This document shows positions 12,288 through 24,370 of a stretch of DNA of 64,000 bases, piece after piece. This stretch comes from Hippopus hippopus. Lineage: Eukaryota; Mollusca; Bivalvia; Cardiida; Cardiidae. A model generated the notes under the pieces. That model had not been told where the DNA came from, did no database searches, and worked only from the letters and a program-made list of their open reading frames with translations. Location of the stretch: assembly GCA_946811185.2 (NCBI GenBank), contig OX328098.1:27041084-27105083 (forward strand). Reading direction: 5' to 3'. The translations under genes were made by a program, and so were the position numbers. Each line of letters opens with the position of its first letter. Within the stretch, counting starts at the first letter, position 1.

Positions 12288-14690
12288 TAGCTCACCTGAG
12301 CACAACGTGCTCAACGGGAGGTTTTAGGGGCATGCTATGTCTGTCGTCCGTCGTGCGGTGTCAACAATTCTTTAAACATCTTCTCCTCCTAAACCGCTTG
12401 GCTGATTTGGACCAAACTTGGCTGGGATGTTCCTTGGGAGGTCCTCTTAAAAAAATGTTCACAGAATTTGATTTCATCAAAAACTCTGGTTGCCATGGCA
12501 ACCAAATGGAATTTTTCAAGGAATTCTTTAAAAATCTTCTCCTCTGAAACCGCTGGTCAGATTTTGAAATAATTTCACAGATATGTTCCTTGGGTGACCC
12601 TTTTCAAAAGTTGTTTGTGAAATTTTGATCCGTCGAAAAACATGGCAGTGGTGGAAGGGGGGTGGGGCTCTTGGCGTCCATCGGGTGTCAACAATTCTAT
12701 AAAAATCTTCTCCTCTGAAACTGGTGGTCAGATTTTGAAATAATTTCACAGATATGTTCCTTGGGTGACCCTTTTCAAAAACTGTTCGAAATTTTGATCT
12801 GTCGAAAAACATGGCCATGGTGGGGGGGGGGGGGGCTCTTGGCGTCCAGCGGTGTCAACAATTCTTTAAACATCTTCTCCTCCTACACCGCTTGGCCAAT
12901 TTGGACCAAACTTGGCTGGAATGTTCCTTGGGAGGTCCTTTTTAAAAAATGTTCACAGAATTTGATTTCATCAAAAACTCTGGTTGCCATGGCAACCAAA
13001 TGGAATTTTCCAAGAAATTCTTTAAAAATCTTCTCCTCTGAAACCGCTGGTCAGATTTTGAAATAATTTCACAGATATGTTCCTTGGGTGACCCTTTTCA
13101 AAAATTGTTCACGAAATTTTGATTCGTCGAAAAACATGGCCGTGGTAGAAGGGGGGGCTCTTAGCGACCAGCGGTGTCAACAATTCTATACAAATCTTCT
13201 CCTCTGAAACTGGTAGTCAGATTTTGAAATAATTTCACAGAAATGTTCCTTGGGTGACCCTTTTCAAAACTTGTTCACGAAATTTTGATCCGTTGAAAAA
13301 CATGGCCATGGTGGAGGGGGGGAGGGGGCTCTTGGCCTATCCTAAAATTTATCGGCAGAATTCTGATTCGTCAAAAACATGGCTGTGGTGAGGATTGTAG
13401 GGGTGGTGACAGATTTTGAAGTGATTTTTACATGTGACCCTTTTTAAAAATTGTTCGCGAAATTTTGATCCGTTAAAAAACATGGCCGTTGTGGAGGGGG
13501 GGGCTCTTGGCGTCCAGCGGTGTCAACAATTCTTTAAACATCTCCTCCTCCTAAATGGCTTGGCCGATTTGGACCAAACTTGGCTGGAATGTTCCTTGGG
13601 ATGTCCCCTTTGAAAATTGTTCACAGAATTTGATTCATCAAAAACTCTGGTTGCCATGGCAACCAAATGGAATTTTCCAAGAAATTCTTTGATAATCTTC
13701 TCCTCTGAAACCGCTGGTCAGATTTTGAAATAATTTCATGGATATGTTCCTTGGGTAACCCTTTTTAAAGTCTGTTTGTGTAATTTTGATCCGTCGAAAA
13801 ATATGGCCTGGGTGGGGATGGGCATCTTTGCACTGTATGGACTTAAAGAAATTCTTTGAAATTCTTCTTCTCCTAAACCACTTTTATCAGATTTTGAAAT
13901 AATTTCACAGAAATGTTCCTTAGGTGCCCCTTTTGAAAATTTATTAGCGAAATTTTGATCTGTCAAGAAACATGGCTGTGGTGGGTGGAAGCTATTTGCT
14001 CTCTGAGGACATGAAGAAATTCTTAAAAATTTTGTCTTCTCTGAAACCACTATTCAGATTTTGAAGATATTTCACAGAAATGATCCTTATATTATACCCC
14101 TTATTTAGCTTACCTATTTTCAAAGAAAACATCGAGGTATTGACATAGCCCTGTTGTCGTCATCTGCGTTGTTGTTGTTGTCCAAAAACTTTGACATTTT
14201 GTTATATTTCAGCTTCCACTCAACACATGTACTTGAAACTCGGAATAATTGTTCACTAGTAAAAAACGACCCATACAACAAGGGCAGGTAACTCCAAAAT
14301 TGTTTTGTCCAAATTATGCCCCTTTTGCTACTTGGAATTTTAACTTACTATCCAGCAACCAACAGCCAATCATTTGCACCCTCATGAGGTGCTCTTGTTC
14401 AACTTAATATTTTCAGCCACTATCGGGCATGTGCTCTTGTTCAAGAAATGGTCTTTGGGTGACCTATCCGAAAATTTATTTGCAGAATTCTGATTCGTCA
14501 AAAACATGGCTGTGGTGATGATTGTAGGGGTGGTGACAGATTTTGAAATGATTTTTACAGGTGACCTTTTCATAATTGCTTGGCAAAATAATGATTTTGT
14601 TTCCAAAATTTCAATACTTTAAAAAAAAGTTGGTTAAGGTCCTCTAAAAAATTCAGGTGAGCGATCCAGGGCCATCTTGGCCCTCTTGTT
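12288..14690. repeat. Family A element expanded into a higher-order array
   Basis: Head ttagctcacctgagcacaac at 12288; tail caggtgagcgatccagggcc at 14653. Between them at least eight alternating units with X-box palindromes at 12488, 12982 and 13649. G runs up to ~13 at 12820-12835. Confidence 0.82.
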
Positions 14691-14693
14691 TGT

Positions 14694-14927
14694 TTAACCC
14701 TTTACCGCTCAATGCCGACTTTCAGTGACCCTGGGAAAGAAGCCTTTGAAAACACTGTGGGAAAAGGAGAAAATGCTGGTGACCAGCATTTTCTCCTTTC
14801 CCCACAATGTTTTCTACCCTATCAAAGAAAAGTTGCACCGTTATAGCCACAATGAAATTGTCGTCTGTAAATGCTTCCAGTTTAGACAAGGCTAATACAT
14901 GTATTTTGTCGTCTGCTAAAGGGTTAA
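14694..14927 (+). mobile_element. Family T copy
   Basis: TTAA to TTAA. Directly adjoins the tail (ggccatcttggccctcttgt) of the AGCTCACCTGAGC-type repeat on its left. Confidence 0.87.
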
Positions 14928-15316
14928 CAACCGACTGAATCATACGGTAGATTGGTCCTTTGATATGCAGAAAATTGACCAATAGCAAAAAGTTTTGACC
15001 CTTGTGAGCCTTTGCAGGCTGAAGATTAAATTTTTCTTGCAGGCACATTAAACCCGCATTGACAGAGCAGGGCTCATGTAAAATGGACTGATCTAGCCAG
15101 GAAAAAACCCTAAACATTTCAATTTCATTAGGCTTTTTACGGCAATATTTCAAAAAACATTAGACTGTGAAGATCCAAGATCAGACTGCACATTCTGTGC
15201 ACGACTTGTGTGATGCTTAGGGCTATAAGGGTTAATTTTTTCTTGTTTCTTTCTGTTTAGTATATCTTTTTATTATAATTTGTCATTAATCCTCTACCAA
15301 ACAGTCCTGTGTTTTA

Positions 15317-15910
15317 ACAGCTTACTACGCAATCTCGAGTTTTGACGACCCAGAGAAGTAGGCCTTTTGAAAACATTGTGGGAAAAGGGGAAAATGCTGG
15401 TAACCAGCATTTTCTCCTTTTCCCACAATGTTTTCTAGACTATCTGATATAAATCCTATCATTTGTACCAGATAGATTTTGTCATCTGCGAGTACTTTCA
15501 AATTAGTCCTGTTAAAAATTTTGTTGCTTGGGAAAGAGCTTATGACATTGAGGAATAAGGGATTGTAAAACACTGTAGAAGAAGGAAAAAAATTCTGGCA
15601 GCCAGGATTTTTCACCTTTTCAGTGGCAAATCTCATCATTGGAGCCAGAATTTATTTTTAGTCTGCAAATGCCTGCAATATGGATTGGTCTAAAATTTTG
15701 TCATCTGATAAAGAGTTAAAATATTATTTTGTTTCTCTACCAGGAGACAAAATTGTGGAGTTGCCCATTTTGAAAATATGTGCAGACGACAATTACAGAG
15801 GTGCTTAAACAATGAGATTTGTCTTTTGAACGGTAGAAATCTTTTTGGGAAAGGGAGAAAATGCTGGTTTCCAGCTTTTTTCTCCATTTTCCACAACATT
15901 TTCAATAACC
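15317..15910 (+). mobile_element. Family T copy and a second diverged minus copy
   Basis: 15317-15541 is a plus copy with an intact hairpin (15369-15436). 15720-15910 is a diverged minus copy with an imperfect hairpin. Confidence 0.75.
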
Positions 15911-15959
15911 TTTTTTATAAAAGTCATTTAAAAAAATAGATTGTTTTTCAGACGTTTAA

Positions 15960-16370
15960 ATGGTATTATAATTCCTACCCTGGGCAATAAGGCTTTTGGA
16001 AACATTAAAGGTAAAGGAGAAAATGTATTTTCTCTTTTTCCCTCAGTGTTTTCTGCCCTTTGAAAAGCAAATTCCATTATTTGAACAATTAGAATTAGTT
16101 GTCTGCAACAGTTTTCAATATGGAGAAGTCTAAAACCTTGTTTTAACTCTTTACCAAACAACAGAATTTTAGACTTGTCCAAATTGAAAGCATTTGCAGA
16201 CGACATATAAATGTGACCGAAAAATTGAAATTTGGTTTGGAAAGGGTAGAAAACATTGCGGTAAAAGGAGAAAATGCTGGTTACCAGCATTTTCTCCTTT
16301 TACCACAATGTTTTCAAAAGCTTTCTTTGTCAGGGTCGTTAAAAGTCGGGATTGTTTGATGAAGAGTTAA
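15960..16370 (-). mobile_element. Family T tail-to-tail pair
   Basis: A plus copy with an eroded left half and a collapsed hairpin (15960-16146) shares TTAA 16143-16146 with a 228 bp minus copy (16143-16370). Confidence 0.8.
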
Positions 16371-16535
16371 AACCAACCAAATCTTTGGTTTTAAATACAT
16401 GTACCATGTATTTCTTTTTTTAAAGATTTACATAACTTCTTAATTTTTTAATCAGTCTGAATAACAAGATATCGTTGCATGCCAAAGGTGATTCTTCACC
16501 ATCTCCCTTGACCCTTTTCCACTCAGTCACAAGTT

Positions 16536-16748
16536 TTAACCTTTAGAGTGCCGAAGAAACCAAACAGACATCTATTTTCTAGGAATAAGATCCTTATAAG
16601 TCACATTTTTTGGTTGCTGTTTTCTAGAATGTTTCAGCAAAGCAGACAGTGTAGATCAAAGATCAGAGTGCATGTTCTGTGCAGTCTGATCTTGATATGC
16701 ACTGACTGCAAAGACCACTTAAGTAGTGAAAGGCACTTTAAGAGTTAA
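16536..16748 (+). mobile_element. Family G: second TTAA-bounded hairpin MITE, reference copy
   Basis: 213 bp, TTAA to TTAA. The left end is TTAACCTTTAGAGTGCCGAA; the centre is a palindrome around GATCAAAGATCAGA and GCAGTCTGATCTTGAT. No ORF. Other full copies are 34156-34369 and 62415-62627. Confidence 0.85.
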
Positions 16749-17447
16749 TGACCCTGAGAAAGAAGGCTTCTGAAAAGATTATAGGAAAAGGAGAACATTA
16801 TTGCTGGTAAACAGCATTTCCTCCTTCAGTTATGAGTATTTTTTGGTGTTATAATATACTACTCACTTTAATAGGGATTATGTAGGTATTTAAATATTGG
16901 TATATGTTGAACTATGCAGTTTTGAATTATAAACGTCCATTTCCAAAGGTAGTATATTTCATCAGTGTAGCAATGTATCATATTGAAAAAAAACCATACC
17001 TGATACAGGTCACACATATTATGTCGTTTGTATTTAATATGGTGATCCCTAAGAAATTTTGAGTAGTATATTTTCAAGAGGGTTTGCCAACCCTTCTTCC
17101 TTCTCTTCGTTCCTCCAGGGTGTGGCAATTTTATAATTTCATAGCAAAATTAACAGATTACAAGGTGCTGCTTTATTTGTTTACCAGCAAACAAATTTTG
17201 AAAGAGTATTTTGGGAAAATCAAGAGATTCTTTTTTCCAAGCTGTTTTTTTTTCCCACAATATTTTTATGTTACTTGTGTATTAACCCTTATCACACAAT
17301 CCCAAGTTTTGAAGACCCTGGTAAAGACAGCTTTTAAAAACATTGGAAAAGGAGAAGATGCTAGTTACCAGCATTTTCTCCTTTTTCCACAATGTTTTGT
17401 ACCCTTTCACAGCCAAAAAGCATAATAAAGCATAATTCCACCCACAT

Positions 17448-17674
17448 TTAACCCTTTACCACAGAAGCCTGACTTTTAACGACCCTGAGAAAGAAGCCTT
17501 TTGAAAACATTGTGGGAAAAGGAGAAAATGCTGGTAAGCAGCATTTTCTCCTTTTCCCACAATGTTTTCTACCCTTCCTAAACAAGTTTCAATTTTTTAG
17601 GCACATTTATTTTGTGTCTGCAAATGCTTTCAATTTAGACTAGTCTAAAATTTTGTTGTATGGTAAAGGGTTAA
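17448..17674 (+). mobile_element. Family T hairpin MITE, reference copy
   Basis: This copy defines the family. It runs TTAA to TTAA (227 bp). The left end is TTAACCCTTTACCACA, the right end read inward is TTAACCCTTTACCATACAAC, and the subterminal sequences differ (left CGACCCTGAGAAAGAAG; right with ctgcaaatgctttcaattt). In the centre is a near-perfect inverted repeat whose arms start GAAAACATTGTGGG and end AAATGCTGGT, ~66 bp overall. No ORF. TTAA flanks are what piggyBac-type transposases duplicate, so a non-autonomous piggyBac-like element is inferred. Plus here means the ACGACCC end is on the left. Confidence 0.9.
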
Positions 17675-18383
17675 AGAGTCGTCTGTGAATGCTTTTAATT
17701 TGGACAACTCCAAATCGTTGTTTTTTTTACTTGAAATATTTTAATTTCACACTAAACCCTTATTTCCACTGAATATTGTAATTCTACTTTGATTTTTTTG
17801 AAATTTGTTTACTGTGATTTTTTTTCAAAGTTGTTTGCTTCAAATTTTAGAGGTTGAGATAAACAACGTTCTTTTAGCTCACCTGAACATGTATGGCTGT
17901 CGTATTTTGTGACAACTTTTTTGATAAATTAACTGAATGGTCAGTTTTGCCTGGGATCATATCTAAACATACGATCCCCGGTTTTGCACAAGCAAAAATG
18001 GCAAAGTCCAATCATGAAGCATCTTAGATCAGCTATTCTTTTTTCTAAATCAAAGTCTAAGAGGTAGACAAAATTTCATTTCCAACAGTCTTTGGAAAGA
18101 TGGCTGCCACTTGATTGTTGTTATAAAATCTGGTAAGACGGATAGATGGATACTTAGAGTATTCAACAATTCTAACTTGCAATCTAATTCTCAAGAATTT
18201 TCTTAATTTCAAAGGAACACATTTTTTGATTGGCCAAACCATTTAAGCCATTTGGAAAGCGTGTTCCTTTTAACATTTAGAATAGGACAATGAATGCTAT
18301 GTAGCATGGTTGGGGAATGCAGTCCCTCAACCTTACAATGTATCATTTTAGAAATTTACCGGTTCCCTTTTTTTTTCCATTTC

Positions 18384-18514
18384 AGAATCCTGAGGGCCCT
18401 CCCCCTCCGTATCCAGGCTCAAGTAGTCATTCATCTCATATGGGACCTCCACATGGACATGGAAAGGGCAAAGGTCGACATAAATCAAAAGACATGGAAA
18501 TGGGAAGAATATGA
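18384..18514 (+). CDS. Candidate terminal exon of an unrecognised plus-strand gene
   Basis: A pyrimidine tract (tttttttttccatttcag) precedes an open frame of 42 codons ending in TGA. The peptide starts NPEGPPPPYPGSSSH, with a PPPPY motif of the WW-domain-binding type, followed by a His/Gly/Lys-rich stretch (HGHGKGKGRHKSKD). It lies in one of the few repeat-free stretches. No upstream exon is identified with confidence and I do not recognise the protein. Confidence 0.35.
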
Positions 18515-18574
18515 TGATCATATAATTTAGACTCCTTGTGTGTTGAAAAAAATTGTATTAGAACCTTAATCCTT

Positions 18575-18775
18575 TAACCTTAAAAAGGAAAGCTTTTGAA
18601 AACATCATGGGAAAAAGAGAGAATGCTGGTATTTTCTGCTTTTCCCACAATGTTTTCTAGATCTACCCTTTCAAATAGAAAGTCAATCATTTGAGCTACA
18701 TTTAATTTGTTGACTGCAAATGCTTTCAAATAGGTACGTCTAAATTTTTTTTTCATCTAGTAACAAGTTAAAGTG
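18575..18775 (+). mobile_element. Family T copy
   Basis: Lies 60 bp after the candidate exon at 18384-18514. The hairpin has a shortened loop. Confidence 0.75.
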
Positions 18776-18784
18776 AAACTTTGA

Positions 18785-19440
18785 TTTTTAGGGTGGCTTA
18801 TTTTGAAGAAAATGTTGACATATTGTCATAGCCTCATTGTTTGCTTCTGCTGCGTCATCCTTTGAACAAACTTGTAATCCTCAAGTTACCTTGACATTTT
18901 TTTGTGCCTTAATCATTATTGAAGATATTTACTTCAATATTGGGCCCCTTGTTAATGATTCAACTCTTTATCATATAATCCGGGGTTAAAGGGGAATCTG
19001 TGTCAGAAGGGCAGGTATCACTCAAAATATTACTGACATAGTTATGCCCCTTTTTCAACTCAGACTTCGAGATAAAAAAGCAAATGCAGCCAAGCCTTGG
19101 TGTCCGTATGTGCTGCTCAAGAAAATGTTGAGGTATTGACGAAGCCCTGGTGTCGTTCTCATCTGGGTCGTCTGCATCTTCGCTGTTGTGCAAAAACTTT
19201 GACATTTTTTAATATCTCTGTTATTACTGAATATATTTATTTCAAACTGTGACAAGTTGTTAGAGATAAGGAGGGGACTCTATACAACAAGGGCAGGTAA
19301 CAAAATATTTTTGACACAATTATGCCTTTTTTTTTAATTTTTTACTGAAATTCAAGCCGAGTGTTTGCACCCTTTTTACTGAAAATCAAGCTAAGCTTTG
19401 GCACCCGTTTCTGATGCTCTTGTTGGTACATCTGATATTT
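18785..19440. repeat. Dispersed repeat family F, nested copies
   Basis: Contains caagggcaggtaac, ttatgcccctttttcaac and a ctgctcaagaaaatgttga junction. Other members: 810-965, 14110-14400 and 51955-52590 (split by a SINE). Confidence 0.6.
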
Positions 19441-19454
19441 GGAACAAATGGGGT

Positions 19455-19680
19455 AATTCTTTACCAAACAATACTGTGTTTTGATGACCCTAAGAAAGAA
19501 AGTATTTGAAAACATAATGGAAAGGGAGAAAATGCTGGTAACCAGCATTTTCTCCCTTTTTCATGATGTTTTATAACCTCCCTAAAACAAATCCAAAATT
19601 TGAATCACATTTAATTTGTAGTCTGCAAATACTTTGAATTTGGATGAGTCTAAAATTTTGTTGTTTGGGAAAGATTTAAT
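19455..19680 (+). mobile_element. Family T copy
   Basis: Full length but with mutated termini. Confidence 0.78.
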
Positions 19681-19952
19681 TTCAAGTATTGAGGGTCAGA
19701 TGAACAAAACCTTTTGTAAATATGGTGTTTTAGCAGTACTGATGGCTCAGGCAAGATACGGTAACAGAGCTTCTGCAACACTGATTTTGTGAAAATAAAT
19801 TCATTTATTGTATTGTTTGATGGTGAAGATGATCCTTTACCATAAAATCCCAACTTTTAAAGACCCGTGGAAGAAAGCTTTTGAAAACATCGTTGGAAAA
19901 GGAGAAAATGTTCGTAACCAGCATTTATGTCGAAATATAGGTAAATTTAAAG

Positions 19953-20544
19953 GCTTGGTCAGACCAGCTAACGGATATGTAACGGGAAGGAAACGGACAA
20001 AAACATACAGAATTTGGTTATCCGGTGACAAAATTCATCTCCTCTGCCGCTCGAGGCTCACGCGATCGGTGTGTGGAGCGAGGAAGCCACACAATGACCG
20101 CACGAGTACCGCACATGTAACGGAAAAAAACGCACGTTTAACGGATATGTACAGGATAATAAACGGTCTATTAACGGATATCACCGTATGAGTAAGGGAC
20201 TTGTACCGGATAAAACGGAAGTGCAACGCATGAGAACCGGACAAAACGTACGATGAAGGGAAATGTACCGAACACCAACGTACGAGGAACGTACCGGTCA
20301 CGTGACATGCCAAGAGTATAAATTATCAGATGCATCCAAAGTCTATCATTTGCATGTCTCTGTCCGTTTTGTCCGGTGGAAAGTTTTGAACATGCTCAAA
20401 ACTTCCCACCGGACGGAACGGACATCGCCGGACATCGCGGGACAAGTAGCGGATTCACCGGATAAGAAACGGACACGAACGGACACGAACGGATAAAATG
20501 ATTTTTTATCCGTTACTCGTCCGTTAGCTCGGTGTGACCAAGGC
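19953..20544. mobile_element. CpG-rich DNA element with inverted ends
   Basis: Ends GGCTTGGTCAGACCAGCTAA and, inverted, GCCTTGGTCACACCGAGCTA. Full of ACGGA motifs. A perfect internal hairpin (gtccggtgg...ccaccggac) lies at 20370-20413. No transposase. It follows half of a family T copy (19840-19935). Confidence 0.72.
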
Positions 20545-20710
20545 TTTAATTGCATGTAATTTCATTATGACCATCAAAAATTATGGTCTTGTTTGGTATT
20601 TTGATCAACAACTGCATTTTTCTTCCATTATTCTCTAAGAACAATTTTTCAGGTCTCATTTTCCCCTTGTTCATTTCATTGGCAACATTTTAACATTTGA
20701 AATTATTATT

Positions 20711-21475
20711 TTTAGCTCACCTGAGAACTAAGTGCTCAAGGTCAGCGTTTGTGATCCTGCTGTGTCCAGCGTGCTTTATGTGTCATCCGTCTTGGGGTTG
20801 TCAACATTTACCTTGTAAGCATTTTAGAGGCCACAAATTTGGTCAGAAACTCGTGAAACTTGGTCAGAATGTATGTCTTGATAATATCTTGGACAAGTCT
20901 GAAATTGGGTCATGTTGGGTTAAAAAGTAGGTCACCAGGGTAAATCTTGGAAAAACTTTGTGTGCACTCTAGAGGCCACATTTTCAGCCAGATGTTCATA
21001 AAACTATGTCAGAGGGTTTGTCTTGATGATATCTCAGAGAAGTGTGAAATTGGGTCACTTCAGGTCAAAAAGTAGGTCACTGGGCCAAATCTTAGAAAAA
21101 CTATGTGTGCATTTGAGAGGCCACATTTTCAGCCTGATACTCATGAAAATTGGACAGAATATTTGTCTTGATGATATTTTGGACAAGTATGAAATTGGGT
21201 CCCATTGGGTCAAAAAGTAGGTCACTTGGCCAAATCTTAGAAAAACCTTGTATGCACCATAGAGGCCACATTTTCAGTCTGATACTCATGAAACTGGTCA
21301 GAATGTTTGTTTTGATGATATCTTGGACAAGTTTGAAATTGGGTCATGTTGGGTCAAAAAGTAGGTCACTTACATTCATGTTTTAAAACCATTTAAACCA
21401 GAATCTCTTCAGTTTTATCAACTGTAGATGACTAAACTCAGGTGAGCGCTTTAGGGCCAATGGCCTTCTTGTTAA
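20711..21475. mobile_element. Family A element with four 145 bp units
   Basis: Inverted ends AGCTCACCTGAG and CTCAGGTGAGCG. Four tandem units start near agaggccac at 20825, 20970, 21116 and 21261. Confidence 0.83.
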
Positions 21476-21936
21476 AGTACAATACTTGCAAACAGAAAGG
21501 GATGCAATAAAATGATGGCATGGAAACTCAGTACACAGCCATGATTATGTTGTAAAAGGCCCCTGCGACTGAGTAATCCTTAAAATTAGATATTTCTGTT
21601 ACTGGTTAGCTCATAAAAATAAATCAAATTCAAATGTTTACAAATGACTTGTACTTCTTTTTTCTTTGATTTGAATCTAAAGCCATTGCCCTCTAGTTAC
21701 CAGCATTTTCTCCTTTTCGCTCAATGTTTTCAAAAGCCTTCTCTTTCAGGGTTGTTAAAACTCGGAATTGTGTGGCAAAAAGTTAACTCTAAACAAAAAA
21801 AATACCTTATTTTAACAACGCTGAAGAAAAAGCCTTTTGAAACCTGTAGAAAAAGGAGAAAATGTTTGTTACCTTTCAAAGATAGAAATCATCATCAAAG
21901 CTAGATCTGCTTCTAATTTGTTGTCTGCAAGTGCTT

Positions 21937-22165
21937 TTAACCCTTTACCACACAATGACGACTTTTAATGCCCCTGAAAGAGAAGGCTTTTGAAAACATT
22001 GTGGGAAAAGGAGAAAATGCTGGTAACCAGCATTTTCTCCTTTTCCCACAACGTTTTCTACCATATCAAAGAAAAATCATTTCATATGAGCCACGTTAAA
22101 ACTGTCATCTATAAATGCTTTTGATTTGGACAGGTCTAAAATTTTGTCGTGTGGTAAAGGGTTAA
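21937..22165 (+). mobile_element. Family T copy (229 bp)
   Basis: Well preserved. The hairpin at 21991-22057 differs between arms at only one or two positions. Confidence 0.9.
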
Positions 22166-22273
22166 TGTGGACAAGTCTGGAACTTTGTTGTGTAGTCAAA
22201 CGATAAATGAAAAGGAATGTAAAATTTCTGCATGTGTGAACAAATGTTTTTTTTTATATTTCTAAGACTTTGT

Positions 22274-22502
22274 TTAACCCTTTACCACACAATGCCGACT
22301 TTTAACGACCCTAAGGAAGAAACCCTTTGAAAACACTGTGGGAAAAGGAGAAAATGCTGGTTACCAGCATTTTCTCCTTTTCCCACAATGTTTTCTACCT
22401 TTTGATAAACAAACTTCCTGTTTTGAGTAACATTCAATATGTCGTCTGCATATGCTTTCAATTTGGACAGGGCTAAAATTTTGTTGTTTGGTAAAGAGTT
22501 AG
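22274..22502 (+). mobile_element. Family T copy (229 bp)
   Basis: Well preserved. The right TTAA has mutated to TTAG. Confidence 0.9.
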
Positions 22503-22585
22503 TATGTCACAAGTTTTTAGACCTATTATCCCAATATAAAACAATCTTTTCAGAGAAAAACTTCTTGTAAACAAAAAAGCTCATT

Positions 22586-22960
22586 ATACCCCCGCAAAAC
22601 GAATGTTTTCGGGGGTATATTGGAATCAGCCTGTCTGTCCGTGTGTCCGTCTGCGTACAAAATACTGTCAAAGCGCTGGTGGGGTTATAAAGTCACATTC
22701 AGTGACAGCTCAGTTTCTTGAAAAATTATTATCATTAAGATTCTTATCTTATCTGCACCAAACTGTATTTCTCCATAATGTCTGTTTCATATTAGTCAGA
22801 AATGAAAAAAAAAAATCACGTTGGGCTCAAGGACTTTTAAATCAGATAGCCATTAGATCGTTTCTAGATAGATTGTTGTTATTAATTTCTTGATGTACAG
22901 TCCTGTCTTTCATTTAAAGAGATTTTTTTTTTTTGTGCATTTCTTCATAATTGTGGGCTG
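22586..22960. repeat. Dispersed repeat with a hairpin head
   Basis: Starts with the stem-loop tacccccgcaaaacg / cgggggtata and a gtccgtgtgtccgt tract, similar to the head of the array at 60230. Confidence 0.55.
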
Positions 22961-22979
22961 ATCATTGTTTATGCCGCAA

Positions 22980-23090
22980 AGTAGGGAAGAATATTATGGG
23001 AAGTATTTGTAAAAAGAACTCCAGGAAGGCATGGATAGGTACACCGGTGGCTGGGATAAACTGAACTGATGTAGAAAATGGTGTTAATCA
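22980..23090 (+). mobile_element. SINE 3' fragment
   Basis: Contains aactccaggaaggcatggat and the SINE 3' body without a head. Other fragments: 31055-31092 and 42215-42335. Confidence 0.6.
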
Positions 23091-23597
23091 CTTTACGAAC
23101 AAACAAACCATGATTCTGCCCAGTTTAGAAATAGGTAGTCTATTGCAACATATGCAATGTTTAAGTAAGCATAATCTAATGGTCCTTTACCACACAACTC
23201 CAAGTTTAAACAAACCTTGTAACCAGCATTCTCCTTTTCCAATGTTTTCTATCCTTTAAAAGACAACTTCAGCCATTGGAGCCATATTTAATTTGTCATC
23301 TACAAATGCCTTGGATTTAGACAGGTCCTCTTTTTTGTTCGGTAGAGTTAAAGAAAAACAGAAACTGTTTGGTGCATTTTGAACTTTTTGGTGCATTTCT
23401 TCAAAATTATGCCCAATTCAGAAACGGTTTATATACATGTATTTTGACAAAGGCAATGTTTAAGAAAGCATAATCTATAAAATCAAGTAATATCTGTTAT
23501 CTTATATTCCAGGTAAAATATTATATTTTGTTTGTTCATTCCCTTATTACGCCATGTAACAAGCTCATGTTTGAAATATGGATGTGCAGCATGACTT

Positions 23598-24187
23598 AAC
23601 CATTCACCTCACAATCCGGAGTTTTAATGACCCTGAAAAAGAATGCTTTTAAAAACATTGTGGATTTTCATGTTTGCTTCTTTTTCAACAATATTTTCAA
23701 AAGCAGTCTTCCTCAGTGTTATTAAGCCTTCACGGCACAATCTCGATTTTTTTACCACCCTGACGGAAAAGGCTTTTGAAAATATTGTTGGAAAAAGAGA
23801 AAATGCTGGTTTGTACCATTTTCTCTTTTTTTCCCACAATTTTTTAAAATATCTTATTTCCCAGAGCTCTTAAAACTGAGGATTGTGGGATAATGGAAAA
23901 AAGAGCACTATTCAGATTTTTGAAATCATTTTGAACTTCAAAAATCATTTATCACTGAATTAACCCATTACCACACAATGACGCCTTTTGACGCCCCTAA
24001 AAAAGAGGCCTTTTGAAAACATTGTGGGAAAAGGAGAAAATGCTGGTAACCAGCATTTTCTCCTTTTCCCACAAAGTTTTCTACCCTATCAAAGAAAAGT
24101 TGCGTCATTTGAGCCACTATGAAATTGTCGTCTGCAAATGCTTTCAATTTGGATAGGTCTTAAATTTTGCCGTGTGGTAAAGGGTTA
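23598..24187 (+). mobile_element. Two worn and one intact family T copies
   Basis: 23598-23720 and 23722-23895 are diverged plus copies in the same direction. 23960-24187 is intact (228 bp) and resembles the copy at 54645-54872 so closely (shared acgccttttg and gcgtcatttgagccactat) that the two form a young subfamily. Confidence 0.85.
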
Positions 24188-24370
24188 AGTATGGCAATAG
24201 CTACCAAATCACCAGTAAAGGAAAAAGGATAGAGTAAAAAAAATGAATGTACTGTACAGTTTCTATATGATGGGAAAGAAAGTTACCGGTATACCTAGCT
24301 TTATTTAGTGGTGTTTTGAAAGAAATTTCAAATTTCCAGCGTAAAAATTAAATAGGCCCTTTTAAAGTAA

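Noticed and set aside
17097..17165. Possible short exon after a strong pyrimidine tract
   Set aside because: Only ~46 nt, donor GTGCTG is poor, and the peptide (VWQFYNFIAKLTDYK) matches nothing I know.
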